Of a DNA stretch of 5,636 nucleotides, positions 1 to 5,636 are shown one piece after another. The stretch's first letter is position 1. The number at the start of each line of letters is the position of its first letter. The notes under the pieces were generated by a model. It saw only the letters and a list, made by a program, of their open reading frames with translations, ran no database searches and was not told where the DNA came from. Origin of the DNA: Phycisphaerae bacterium (GTDB lineage: Bacteria; Planctomycetota; Phycisphaerae; Sedimentisphaerales; Anaerohalosphaeraceae); assembly GCA_007121565.1 (NCBI GenBank), contig SKKI01000026.1, forward strand, positions 1 through 5,636, in the 5' to 3' direction. Made by a program: the position numbers and the translations under genes.

Positions 1-705
1 AGCACCTACGGCTGGGACGATGCCAACCAGGTTACCGTCCTGCAGCGCGAAAAAGAAGAGGCCCACGATTATCGCTATTTCCCCGATCCGGACCTGGTGC
101 CGGTGGTGATCTCCGATCCGTGGCGCAGCCAGATTGCCGCACGGCTGGGGGAGCTTCCGCTGGCCATGCAGCAGCGGTTTGTCGCCGACTACGGCCTGAC
201 CGATTACGACGCCCAGGTCCTGACCGCCGACCGGGCAACAGCGGTGTTTTTCGATGCTGCCGTGCGCTGCGGGGCCGATCCCAAGCGGCTGTGCAACCTG
301 CTGACCCAGACGGGCCTGAAGCTGGCCAAGGCCCGGCAAACCACCGTGGACGCCCTGGGCATCAGCGCCGAACGGCTGGCCGCGCTGGCCAACCTGGCCG
401 ATGCCGGGCAGGTCAGCGCAACGGCGGCAACGTTTATCTTTGAGGCGATGACGGAATGTGATGATGAGCCGGTAAAAATCGCCGAGCAGAAAAACCTGCT
501 GCAAACAAGCGATGCCGGCCACATCGAATCGCTTGTCGATGCTGTTCTCAGCGAACACGCCAACGCCGTTCAGGACGCCCGCTCCAACCCCAAAAAAGCC
601 AAAAAAGCACGCGGCTTTCTGATGGGCCAGGTCATTCAGAAAAGCAAAGGCCAGGCCAACCCCAAACAGGTCGCCGACATTCTGAATCGCAAACTGACCG
701 ACTGA
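1..705 (+). CDS. gatB: Aspartyl/glutamyl-tRNA(Asn/Gln) amidotransferase subunit B, C-terminal part (5' end outside window)
   Basis: This frame is open from the first base and ends at TGA 703-705, giving the last 234 residues of a protein usually near 480. GatB, with GatA and GatC, converts Glu-tRNA(Gln) and Asp-tRNA(Asn) to the amidated forms in the cytoplasm; GatB activates the misacylated tRNA and receives ammonia from GatA. The fragment opens inside the end of the catalytic cradle domain, where 'KEEAHDYRYFPDPDL' (about residues 18-32) is a near-signature GatB segment. It continues through the helical domain into the YqeY-like tail that contacts the tRNA, ending in 'GFLMGQVIQKSKGQANP' and a terminal 'ILNRKLTD'. 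The tail is complete and no frameshift is seen. A terminator hairpin follows about 65 bp downstream, so gatB is the last gene of its unit. The catalytic Mg-binding half is outside the window. Identification is firm from sequence motifs alone. Confidence 0.96.
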   Translation, partial: STYGWDDANQVTVLQREKEEAHDYRYFPDPDLVPVVISDPWRSQIAARLGELPLAMQQRFVADYGLTDYDAQVLTADRATAVFFDAAVRCGADPKRLCNLLTQTGLKLAKARQTTVDALGISAERLAALANLADAGQVSATAATFIFEAMTECDDEPVKIAEQKNLLQTSDAGHIESLVDAVLSEHANAVQDARSNPKKAKKARGFLMGQVIQKSKGQANPKQVADILNRKLTD

Positions 706-766
706 CGGCGCTTGCTCGAAACAGTCCAGCACGATCAGGCCTCCGCGCGGATCGCCGAATGCGCAT

Positions 767-809
767 AAAAAAAGGACGCAGGCCAATCGCCGGCGTCCTT
801 TATTGTTTT
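767..809. terminator. Bidirectional intrinsic terminator between convergent gatB and the secretin gene
   Basis: A perfect 9-bp stem, AAAGGACGC (771-779) with GCGTCCTTT (793-801), continues after one A/G mismatch into three more pairs (781-783 with 789-791) and closes on a 5-nt loop (784-788). On the minus strand the hairpin is followed by seven T (complement of 767-773), an ideal terminator for the secretin gene, whose stop lies 25 bp before it. On the plus strand it is followed by TTTATTGTTTT, a good U-rich tract for gatB. The position between two convergent stop codons supports the call. Confidence 0.9.
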
Positions 810-825
810 CGAAATCAGAGCACTA

Positions 826-3800
826 TCAGCGCCGCCGTTCCAAGGCACTGATGGCGTCCTCTTCGGCCTCTTCGGGCAGTATAATCGTCGGCTTGACCAG
901 CACCAGCAAGATGCGTTTGTCCCTGACCATGCTGCGATTGGAGAACAGCCGACCCAATACCGGCATTTTGCCCAGGACCGGCACGCCGGACTCGATCTCA
1001 CGATCGGCTGTCAGCGTCAAGCCGCCGAGCATCACCGTGCCTCGGTCCGGCACCATCACACGCGTCTGAATCGAGCTGATCTGCTGGGTAGGAAGCGTAT
1101 AGGTGTCCTCAAATCGCTGGCCCTCAACAAACCCTATCGCGGTTCCCAAGTCGCTCGTATCCAAATCCGTTAAATTTGTCGTGATATTCAAAAGCACATA
1201 CTTTTTATCCGCCGTAATCGTCGGCAAAATCGTCATCGTAATGCCGTCGGTTAAAACGTCGTGTTCGGCTTCCCAGAAAGCATTGACCAGCGCAATTTCA
1301 TCCCGGACAATGGTTTCGGATACAAACTGGCTGCCTGTCTTGACATATTGCTGGGTTTGGACCTGCATGGTCGCCGATTCGCCGCTGAGCACAATGGCTT
1401 TAGGCGCCGTCAATTGTGTTGAGTTCTGATGCGCCTGGGTCGCGCGAATAAGGAATTCGACCTCTAAGTCGCCTGCGATTAATGCAGAATCGAGACTGAA
1501 GGCATGATCACCGTCTCCGGTAAGATCGCCCAGGCTGCCGGCAATACCCGTTCCGGAAGGGGCCACATGCCTGGCCGAACGCTGGAAAATATCCATTTGA
1601 CCATCGCCCCAGCGGCTGCCGGGCTCACCGGTCGAAATCCCGATCCGACTAATATCAAGTCCGATATCTTCAAGGAAATTTTCACCCACCAGCAAAAACC
1701 GCGCTTCAATCGCCACCTGCTGGCCCAGGCCGAAACGCAGGTCTTCGAGACGATCGCGGATCTGCCGGTGTATCTCCGGGGTCTGCCGGATTATCAAGCG
1801 CTGGTCATACGGCCATATCTCGCCCTCACCGCCGGCGTCAAACCAACTGTCCGGTTCGATGGTCATCTGAATGACCTGCCGCAGTTCGGTACTGCGCATG
1901 CGTTGCTGGAAAAACGACATTCCACCTCCGCCCATGCCGCCCATACCGCCCATCATGCCGCCGCCCATGCCGCCGGTCATGCCGCCCATGCCGCCCATGC
2001 CGCCGGTCATGCCGCCCATACCGCCCATGCCGCCGGTCATGCCGCCCATGCCGCCCATGCCGCCGGTCATGCCGCCCATACCGCCGGTCATACCGCCCAT
2101 GCCGCCGGTCATGCCGCCCATACCACCCATGCCCCCCATGCCACCCATCGTGCCACCGCCCATACCGCCCATCATGCCGCCGCCCATGCCGCCCATCATA
2201 CCGCCGCCCATGCCGCCCTGCGGGTTGAGCAGATCGGCCACATCATAGACTTCGGTCACAAAGCGGGTCGGCAGGGCTTCTTCGGTCGCAACGGTAATCA
2301 CGCCGTCTTCGAGCACCCAACCCAAATCTGCAAAGGCCACACTGCTGACCGCCTGAAGCACACGATCCAGCGCGGTTCGCAAAATGATCGATGTCAGCCC
2401 CTCGCCCGACATATCAATGGGGGTACCCGGCTCGATGAAGGCGTTCTGGCTCAAGTCAGCCCACAGCACTACAATCGTCAGGGGCGGATCGACCGAATTG
2501 CGCAAGATACTGATCGCTTCGGCAAACGGCGTGTCCTCGCGGAGCATAGACAGATCGACGCGCGAGTCCAACTGTTCATTGACCAGAATGTCCTCAGGGC
2601 TCAACGGCTCCAAAATGGCTTCTTCACGGCGGGCGGCGATCTCTTTCCAGTTTCTCGGATAGGTGATTTCCTGGGAGTAAGGAATCGCCTTGCGCCGGGC
2701 CTCCATCAGCAGTGTAAGCTCTTCACGGTTCGCCTCCTGTTGGATGCGGCGCTGCTCGCGATACCGCGTCCAGTCCTCCAGCGTCTGCCGCATAATCAGC
2801 GCCCGCTGATGGTGCGGGTCGATTGCCAGCAATTGTTCCAACTGGCCCAGCGCTTCTTCGTACCGCTGCTCCGCCTGAAAGGCAAACGCACGATCCAGAT
2901 AGTCCTCAATCGCCTGGGCCCGCTGCTGATCGATCGTTTCGCGAATCTCACGCGTCAGCCGGACGGCTTCTTCTTCGCGATCCGCCTCCTGTCGCCGCCG
3001 CCAGGCCAGTTGCTGTTCGTTGATGGTCTGCTCTTCGTTGTTCAGTTTGGCTGTGTACTCTGAATACAGCGCATCGCCCAGCAGCAGCTTATTACGCTCG
3101 ACCGTTGACATCGCCCGGCGCAGCGCCTGGCGGGCCTGTTCAAAATTATTGGCCTGCCGCAGAGAACGCGACCGGTCCAGCGCATCGTTGACCATGGCCG
3201 TTGTGTAATCAATCCGCACCGCACGATCACGACGAATCACCTGCAGATAGGCGCTTTCGGCATCGTCCGGGGCTTTGTCTCTCAAATCCGCCTCGTCAGG
3301 CATGTCTTGCACATGCAAATCCTCTACGTCCGGCTCTGCCGCCGGCATTGGCGCCGCCGGCTCTTGCGGCTGAGCATCGGTCGGCTCATCCACCACCGCC
3401 GAGACGGCGTCCTGCCGGCGACGGCTGATCGATGTCAGATAGTCACCGGCCGGCCGCTCGCCGCTGACCGACACACCCGAGTCGACAACCTCTTCAAAAC
3501 CGGCACGGGCCGCGTCCAATCGGCCCGCCTGGTAATCGTCAACCGCCGCGTCATAAACCGCCTGCATCTGGTCCTGGCGATCTGTAATTTTGTCCTGCAA
3601 CTCCTCCAGCGACATCGCGACCATGGTCTTTTCCTGCTCGCTGATGTATGGACTGTTCTGGATTTGGCGCATCAGCACCGCAGCTTGAGCATAGCGGCCC
3701 TGTTCGGCCAGCTCGTCGCTTTCGGCCAGCAGGTCCATGATTTCCTGCCGCTTCTCGGCGGCCTGTTCAATAGATTCCTGAAGGGAAAGGATGTCCCTGC

Positions 3801-4068
3801 GCTGCCGGTCGGTGACAAAGGAGGCCAACTCGGCGGTGGTGAGCTTGTCCAGCTCCGCCTGGGCCTGCGGGTAAAACCCGCGACGGACCTGCTCGGCGGC
3901 AATTTGAATGATGGAATCAATGCGTGCCTGCCGGGCTCGCTCCTGGTCCGAATGCTGCGCCGAGACGGCCAGGGTCGTTGACAGAAAAGCAACGATCAGA
4001 ACCACTGCCAGCCCCCGCCCAATTCCGTAACGCTTAGTGTGCAAACTTCGAAACATCTCCACAATCAT
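826..4068 (-). CDS. Secretin-family (GspD/PilQ-like) outer-membrane protein with TPR-rich N-terminal half and Gly/Met/Thr tract
   Basis: The 1080-residue product is a predicted exported protein of the type II/III secretion and type IV pilus secretin superfamily, which forms gated outer-membrane channels. Visible in order: a signal peptide (basic residues 7-18, hydrophobic 19-34, likely cut after VSA-37); TPR/coiled-coil helices (about 45-200); a Pro/Ala/Asp-rich linker (about 226-270); charged helices with one clear TPR (about 390-423); an N0/STN-like domain (about 500-610); a Gly/Met/Thr tract (618-717); a short N-domain containing 'TIEPDSWFDAGG' (about 728-780); and the secretin domain (about 784-1062), with 'VPDRGTVMLGGL' at 1006 and 'GVPVLGKMPVLGRLF' at 1028. 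GspD and PilQ are usually 600-750 residues, so the N-terminal half is extra. The start is uncertain: ATG 4068, GTG 4062 and ATG 4056 all give the same signal peptide. It is transcribed alone, with no secretion or pilus genes in view. The substrate is unknown, so it could serve a pilus, a type II system or another envelope role. Confidence 0.9.
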   Translation of the reverse strand: MIVEMFRSLHTKRYGIGRGLAVVLIVAFLSTTLAVSAQHSDQERARQARIDSIIQIAAEQVRRGFYPQAQAELDKLTTAELASFVTDRQRRDILSLQESIEQAAEKRQEIMDLLAESDELAEQGRYAQAAVLMRQIQNSPYISEQEKTMVAMSLEELQDKITDRQDQMQAVYDAAVDDYQAGRLDAARAGFEEVVDSGVSVSGERPAGDYLTSISRRRQDAVSAVVDEPTDAQPQEPAAPMPAAEPDVEDLHVQDMPDEADLRDKAPDDAESAYLQVIRRDRAVRIDYTTAMVNDALDRSRSLRQANNFEQARQALRRAMSTVERNKLLLGDALYSEYTAKLNNEEQTINEQQLAWRRRQEADREEEAVRLTREIRETIDQQRAQAIEDYLDRAFAFQAEQRYEEALGQLEQLLAIDPHHQRALIMRQTLEDWTRYREQRRIQQEANREELTLLMEARRKAIPYSQEITYPRNWKEIAARREEAILEPLSPEDILVNEQLDSRVDLSMLREDTPFAEAISILRNSVDPPLTIVVLWADLSQNAFIEPGTPIDMSGEGLTSIILRTALDRVLQAVSSVAFADLGWVLEDGVITVATEEALPTRFVTEVYDVADLLNPQGGMGGGMMGGMGGGMMGGMGGGTMGGMGGMGGMGGMTGGMGGMTGGMGGMTGGMGGMGGMTGGMGGMGGMTGGMGGMGGMTGGMGGGMMGGMGGMGGGGMSFFQQRMRSTELRQVIQMTIEPDSWFDAGGEGEIWPYDQRLIIRQTPEIHRQIRDRLEDLRFGLGQQVAIEARFLLVGENFLEDIGLDISRIGISTGEPGSRWGDGQMDIFQRSARHVAPSGTGIAGSLGDLTGDGDHAFSLDSALIAGDLEVEFLIRATQAHQNSTQLTAPKAIVLSGESATMQVQTQQYVKTGSQFVSETIVRDEIALVNAFWEAEHDVLTDGITMTILPTITADKKYVLLNITTNLTDLDTSDLGTAIGFVEGQRFEDTYTLPTQQISSIQTRVMVPDRGTVMLGGLTLTADREIESGVPVLGKMPVLGRLFSNRSMVRDKRILLVLVKPTIILPEEAEEDAISALERRR
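1918..2217 (-). repeat. Tandem repeat array encoding a 100-residue Gly/Met/Thr-only tract in the secretin
   Basis: The 300 bp encode residues 618-717 of the secretin, with only three amino acids: by count 62 Gly, 31 Met and 7 Thr. The basic unit is 9 bp (Gly-Gly-Met). In the middle lie three 30-bp units, 1981-2010, 2011-2040 and 2041-2070; the first and third are identical and the second differs by one base (2020). Each encodes a GGMGGMGGMT-type decapeptide. Two 21-bp versions follow at 2071-2091 and 2092-2112. Every unit is a multiple of three, so gain or loss of copies keeps the frame. The tract sits between the N0-like domain and the next periplasmic N-domain, so it would form a flexible linker there. 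Low-complexity DNA of this kind is prone to slippage and to assembly error, so copy number should be treated with care. Confidence 0.95.
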
Positions 4069-4070
4069 AA

Positions 4071-4077
4071 CTCCACA
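4071..4077 (-). promoter_or_regulatory. Candidate ribosome binding site of the secretin gene
   Basis: Read on the minus strand, TGTGGAG lies 2 nt before ATG 4068, 8 nt before GTG 4062 and 14 nt before ATG 4056. A second copy of TTGTGGAG (4057-4064) directly abuts ATG 4056. Spacing alone favours GTG 4062, while ATG 4068 is the longest start preceded by this motif. The choice changes only six residues or fewer ahead of the signal peptide. Confidence 0.45.
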
Positions 4078-4141
4078 AGTAAGGCTAAAATTATTCAAAA
4101 TAAGTCCACATCGCACATCCCTACTCACTCGATTCCTATTG

Positions 4142-4175
4142 TTAATGGGGCAGTTTAAAGGCAATTTCCCATTAA
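4142..4175. promoter_or_regulatory. Nested inverted and direct repeat in the divergent intergenic region, possible operator
   Basis: TTAATGGG (4142-4149) and CCCATTAA (4168-4175) are perfect 8-bp inverted arms separated by 18 bp. Between them are two near-identical direct copies, GGCAGTTT (4149-4156) and GGCAATTT (4160-4167), offset by 11 bp, about one helical turn. The element lies about 75 bp before the secretin start and 100 bp before tsaB, a fitting place for a regulator that touches one or both promoters. No known binding consensus is recognised, and an 8-bp palindrome in 206 bp could be chance. Confidence 0.3.
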
Positions 4176-4214
4176 TGCAAGCGAAAAAATATGGAAACTT
4201 TTTCCGCCATCCGC

Positions 4215-4243
4215 TTGTTTTTCAAAGTAATAGAATGTATAGT
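4215..4243 (+). promoter_or_regulatory. Sigma70-like promoter for tsaB and the phosphoesterase gene
   Basis: A -35-like TTGTTT (4215-4220) is followed after exactly 17 bp by a -10-like TATAGT (4238-4243), which matches five of six consensus positions; the -35 matches three of six. Transcription would begin near 4250, leaving a leader of roughly 25 nt before the tsaB start. The surrounding DNA is AT-richer than the genes. No equally good pair was found on the minus strand for the secretin gene. Confidence 0.5.
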
Positions 4244-4264
4244 TCGCCATGGATTACATGTTGT

Positions 4265-4268
4265 GGAG
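4265..4268 (+). promoter_or_regulatory. Ribosome binding site of tsaB
   Basis: GGAG sits 6 nt upstream of ATG 4275. This fixes the start there rather than at the in-frame ATG 4191, whose extra 28 codons would overlap the predicted promoter and add residues that do not resemble a TsaB N-terminus. Confidence 0.75.
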
Positions 4269-4274
4269 TTTTTT

Positions 4275-5000
4275 ATGCGGGAACCAGAAAAAAAATATGT
4301 GTTAGCCGTCGAAACAGCCGGGCGCATCGGCTCGGTCGCCATCGGACAAGAGGACTCCGTTTTATGCGAATCTTCCTTTTCCGGTTTCATGCGGCACAAC
4401 GCCGAGCTGTTTGACACGCTTGAGGCCCTGCTCGGCAACGTCGGTATCCGCCCGCATCAGATCCAGCAGGTGTCCATCACCGCCGGACCGGGCAGCTTTA
4501 CCGGCATTCGCATCGCTGTGACGCTGGCCAAAATGCTGTCCTATGCCCTCGACGCCCGCATTGTCGCCGTCGATACCCTGGATGCCCTGCTCGAAAACGC
4601 CGCCGCCTATTGCGAAAAATCCGGCTCGGATCTGCAGCGTCTGGCCGCCGTGCTCGATGCCAAGCAGGGACGCTTCTTTGCGGCCATCTATCAGCGCAAT
4701 GGCCGCACATGGGAAAAAATACATCCAACCGCTCTTGTTTATCCGCAGCAGGTACTCGAGATCATCCATCAAGACACCCTTGCAACCGGCTTGCTCGGCG
4801 AGGGGCTGGTGTACTATGCCGACCGTTTCGCCTCGCCGCTGACAACGGTAATGGACAAATCCTGCTGGACCGCCTCTGCGCGACACGTCTATGCGGTCGG
4901 GCAAAAAATGGCGATCAAGGGTCAGTTTTCGGACATGTACAGCCTTGTTCCCGCCTACGTCCGAAAGCCCGACGCTGTTGAAAAACGCGAACACAAGTAA
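4275..5000 (+). CDS. tsaB: tRNA threonylcarbamoyladenosine biosynthesis protein TsaB (YeaZ)
   Basis: The 241-residue product matches TsaB, whose usual length is about 220-240. TsaB is an ASKHA-fold protein that pairs with TsaD and, with TsaE, transfers the threonylcarbamoyl group to A37 of ANN-decoding tRNAs (the t6A modification) in the cytoplasm. Seen in order: an opening strand 'YVLAVETAGRIGSVAIG' (residues 8-24), 'HNAELFDTLEALL' (41-53), the family signature 'AGPGSFTGIRIAVTLAK' (70-86), 'LDAKQGRFFAAIY' (127-139) and a typical closing 'LVPAYVRKPDAVE' (224-236). TsaB serves as a scaffold for TsaD rather than as the catalytic partner; this is known of the family. The gene follows a good promoter and a GGAG ribosome site, and the phosphoesterase gene begins 24 bp later, probably on the same transcript. 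Neither tsaD, tsaE nor rimI, frequent neighbours elsewhere, is in the window. Confidence 0.95.
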   Translation: MREPEKKYVLAVETAGRIGSVAIGQEDSVLCESSFSGFMRHNAELFDTLEALLGNVGIRPHQIQQVSITAGPGSFTGIRIAVTLAKMLSYALDARIVAVDTLDALLENAAAYCEKSGSDLQRLAAVLDAKQGRFFAAIYQRNGRTWEKIHPTALVYPQQVLEIIHQDTLATGLLGEGLVYYADRFASPLTTVMDKSCWTASARHVYAVGQKMAIKGQFSDMYSLVPAYVRKPDAVEKREHK

Positions 5001-5011
5001 CACATAGACAC

Positions 5012-5017
5012 GGGAGG
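5012..5017 (+). promoter_or_regulatory. Ribosome binding site of the phosphoesterase gene
   Basis: GGGAGG lies 7 nt before ATG 5025, a near-perfect Shine-Dalgarno site. It is the strongest in the window and supports independent initiation within the tsaB transcript. Confidence 0.85.
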
Positions 5018-5024
5018 AAAAACG

Positions 5025-5636
5025 ATGCTGTTTATTGCGTTTATCCAATTAATGTTCTTTTTGATGTATTTCTATGTGCTGTGGCGTCTGTTCGGGATGT
5101 TCGGCTGCCGGCGCCGCTGGGGGTTTTGGATACTAACCCTTTTGGCATCGATTTCGCTGATCGGCTCGCGCATTGCCGAAGCGTATATCGATCATATCGT
5201 CATTGAAATGTTTTTCGTCGCCGCCGGCTACGGGCTGGGCCTGGTGTGGCTGCTGTTCAGCGTTCTGCTGGTCTATGAGATCGTCAAATATTGTGTGCCG
5301 CACAAGCCGCGCACCGCCGGGATAACTGTCATTGCCGTGGTGTGCGTGCTGGCGGCCTATGCCACGGTCAACGCGCGGCGCATCACCGTCAATACCCTCA
5401 CCGTACCCGGCCCGGAGCCGCTGCGCCTCGTGCAATTGTCCGATATTCACATCGGTTCAATGAACGCGGCCTTTATCCAAAGAATGGTGGACAAAACCAA
5501 CGCCCTGCAGCCGGACAAGATTCTCATCACCGGCGATTTAATCGATCATCTCAGCACCCGTACACGGGCGGCGATGACCCTGCTGGCCGATCTGGAAGCG
5601 CCGACCTACTTTGTCTCGGGCAATCATGAATTCTAC
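5025..5636 (+). CDS. Membrane-anchored calcineurin-like metallophosphoesterase (3' end outside window)
   Basis: The frame is open to the window edge, giving the first 204 residues. Four hydrophobic segments are visible (about 2-20, 34-48, 62-84 and 98-114), so the N-terminal third is likely a four-pass membrane anchor. The start of a calcineurin-like phosphoesterase domain follows, with metal-ligand motifs in the usual order: 'LSDIHIG' (138-144, Asp140 and His142), 'ITGDLID' (168-174, Asp171) and 'GNHE' (199-202, Asn200 and His201). This order fits the YkuE/YaeI-like branch of binuclear metal phosphoesterases, some of which act on lipid-linked or nucleotide-lipid phosphoesters. The substrate cannot be told from this fragment. 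The remaining His ligands would lie downstream. With four segments and a cytoplasmic N-terminus the catalytic domain would be cytoplasmic; this topology is inferred. It is probably cotranscribed with tsaB, though no functional link is evident. Confidence 0.88.
   Translation, partial: MLFIAFIQLMFFLMYFYVLWRLFGMFGCRRRWGFWILTLLASISLIGSRIAEAYIDHIVIEMFFVAAGYGLGLVWLLFSVLLVYEIVKYCVPHKPRTAGITVIAVVCVLAAYATVNARRITVNTLTVPGPEPLRLVQLSDIHIGSMNAAFIQRMVDKTNALQPDKILITGDLIDHLSTRTRAAMTLLADLEAPTYFVSGNHEFY

Noticed and set aside
1918..2217. CRISPR-like regular repeats of about 30 bp
   Set aside because: Units are directly adjacent with no unique spacers, encode a continuous in-frame protein tract and have no cas genes nearby.
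1871..2248. Proline-rich (MPPIPP-type) open frame on the plus strand
   Set aside because: It is a second shadow of the same Gly/Met repeat DNA in another frame; it starts and stops inside the secretin gene and has no independent support.
1504..3063. Long open frame of 519 codons on the plus strand, antisense to the secretin, with His/Ala repeats
   Set aside because: It is the complement of the secretin gene; the His-Ala-Ala-type runs are simply the reverse complement of the Gly-Gly-Met codons read in another frame. It has no domain motif or credible ribosome site, and the minus frame has clear secretin signatures.
4091..4103. Small palindrome TTATT-caa-AATAA upstream of the secretin gene
   Set aside because: A 5-bp AT-only stem in an AT-rich intergenic stretch is expected by chance and is too weak to act as a terminator or a structured leader.
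4080..4190. Sigma70 promoter search for the secretin on the minus strand
   Set aside because: Several partial pairs exist, such as TTGCAT with TAAACT at 17 bp, but each matches only three or four positions, so none is reported as a feature.
4191..4274. N-terminal extension of tsaB from ATG 4191
   Set aside because: It would overlap the promoter-like hexamers, lacks a ribosome site and adds 28 residues not typical of TsaB; GGAG 6 nt before ATG 4275 fits better.
4362..5048. Open frame of 228 codons on the minus strand opposite tsaB
   Set aside because: It is entirely antisense to a well-supported tsaB gene, spans into the next gene's start and shows no family motifs.

Overview
The window looks like chromosomal DNA of a GC-rich, diderm bacterium. 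The best guess is a planctomycete, perhaps of the Phycisphaerae/Sedimentisphaerales type. This rests mainly on the central gene, a secretin-family protein with a long TPR-like N-terminal half and a 'TIEPDSW...GG.G.I' segment that I associate with planctomycetal GspD-like proteins. The taxonomic call is an inference from memory and has not been searched.

Layout from left to right. (1) Positions 1-705 (+) hold the C-terminal 234 codons of gatB, subunit B of the tRNA-dependent amidotransferase. (2) Positions 706-825 are a short convergent intergenic region with a strong hairpin flanked by A and T runs on both sides, so it can end transcription from both directions. (3) Positions 826-4068 (-) hold one large gene for an exported secretin-family protein of about 1080 residues. 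It has a signal peptide, TPR/coiled-coil helices, a Pro/Ala-rich linker, an N0-like domain, a 100-residue tract made only of Gly, Met and Thr, a second short N-domain and a complete secretin domain. (4) Positions 4069-4274 are a 206-bp, AT-richer divergent intergenic region. It carries a sigma70-like promoter for the rightward genes and a nested inverted/direct repeat that could be an operator. (5) Positions 4275-5000 (+) hold tsaB, for tRNA t6A biosynthesis. (6) Positions 5025-5636 (+) hold the 5' part of a membrane-anchored calcineurin-like metallophosphoesterase, which runs off the window end.

The genes fall into three apparent transcription units: gatB (leftmost, +), the secretin gene alone (-), and tsaB plus the phosphoesterase gene (+, 24-bp gap). 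gatB and tsaB both serve translation through tRNA chemistry but are not in one operon. The secretin gene has no pilus or type II secretion partners in view, so it appears as an orphan between housekeeping genes. No RNA gene, insertion sequence or CRISPR array was seen. The most unusual element is the Gly/Met/Thr tract in the secretin and its underlying 9/21/30-bp tandem DNA repeats.
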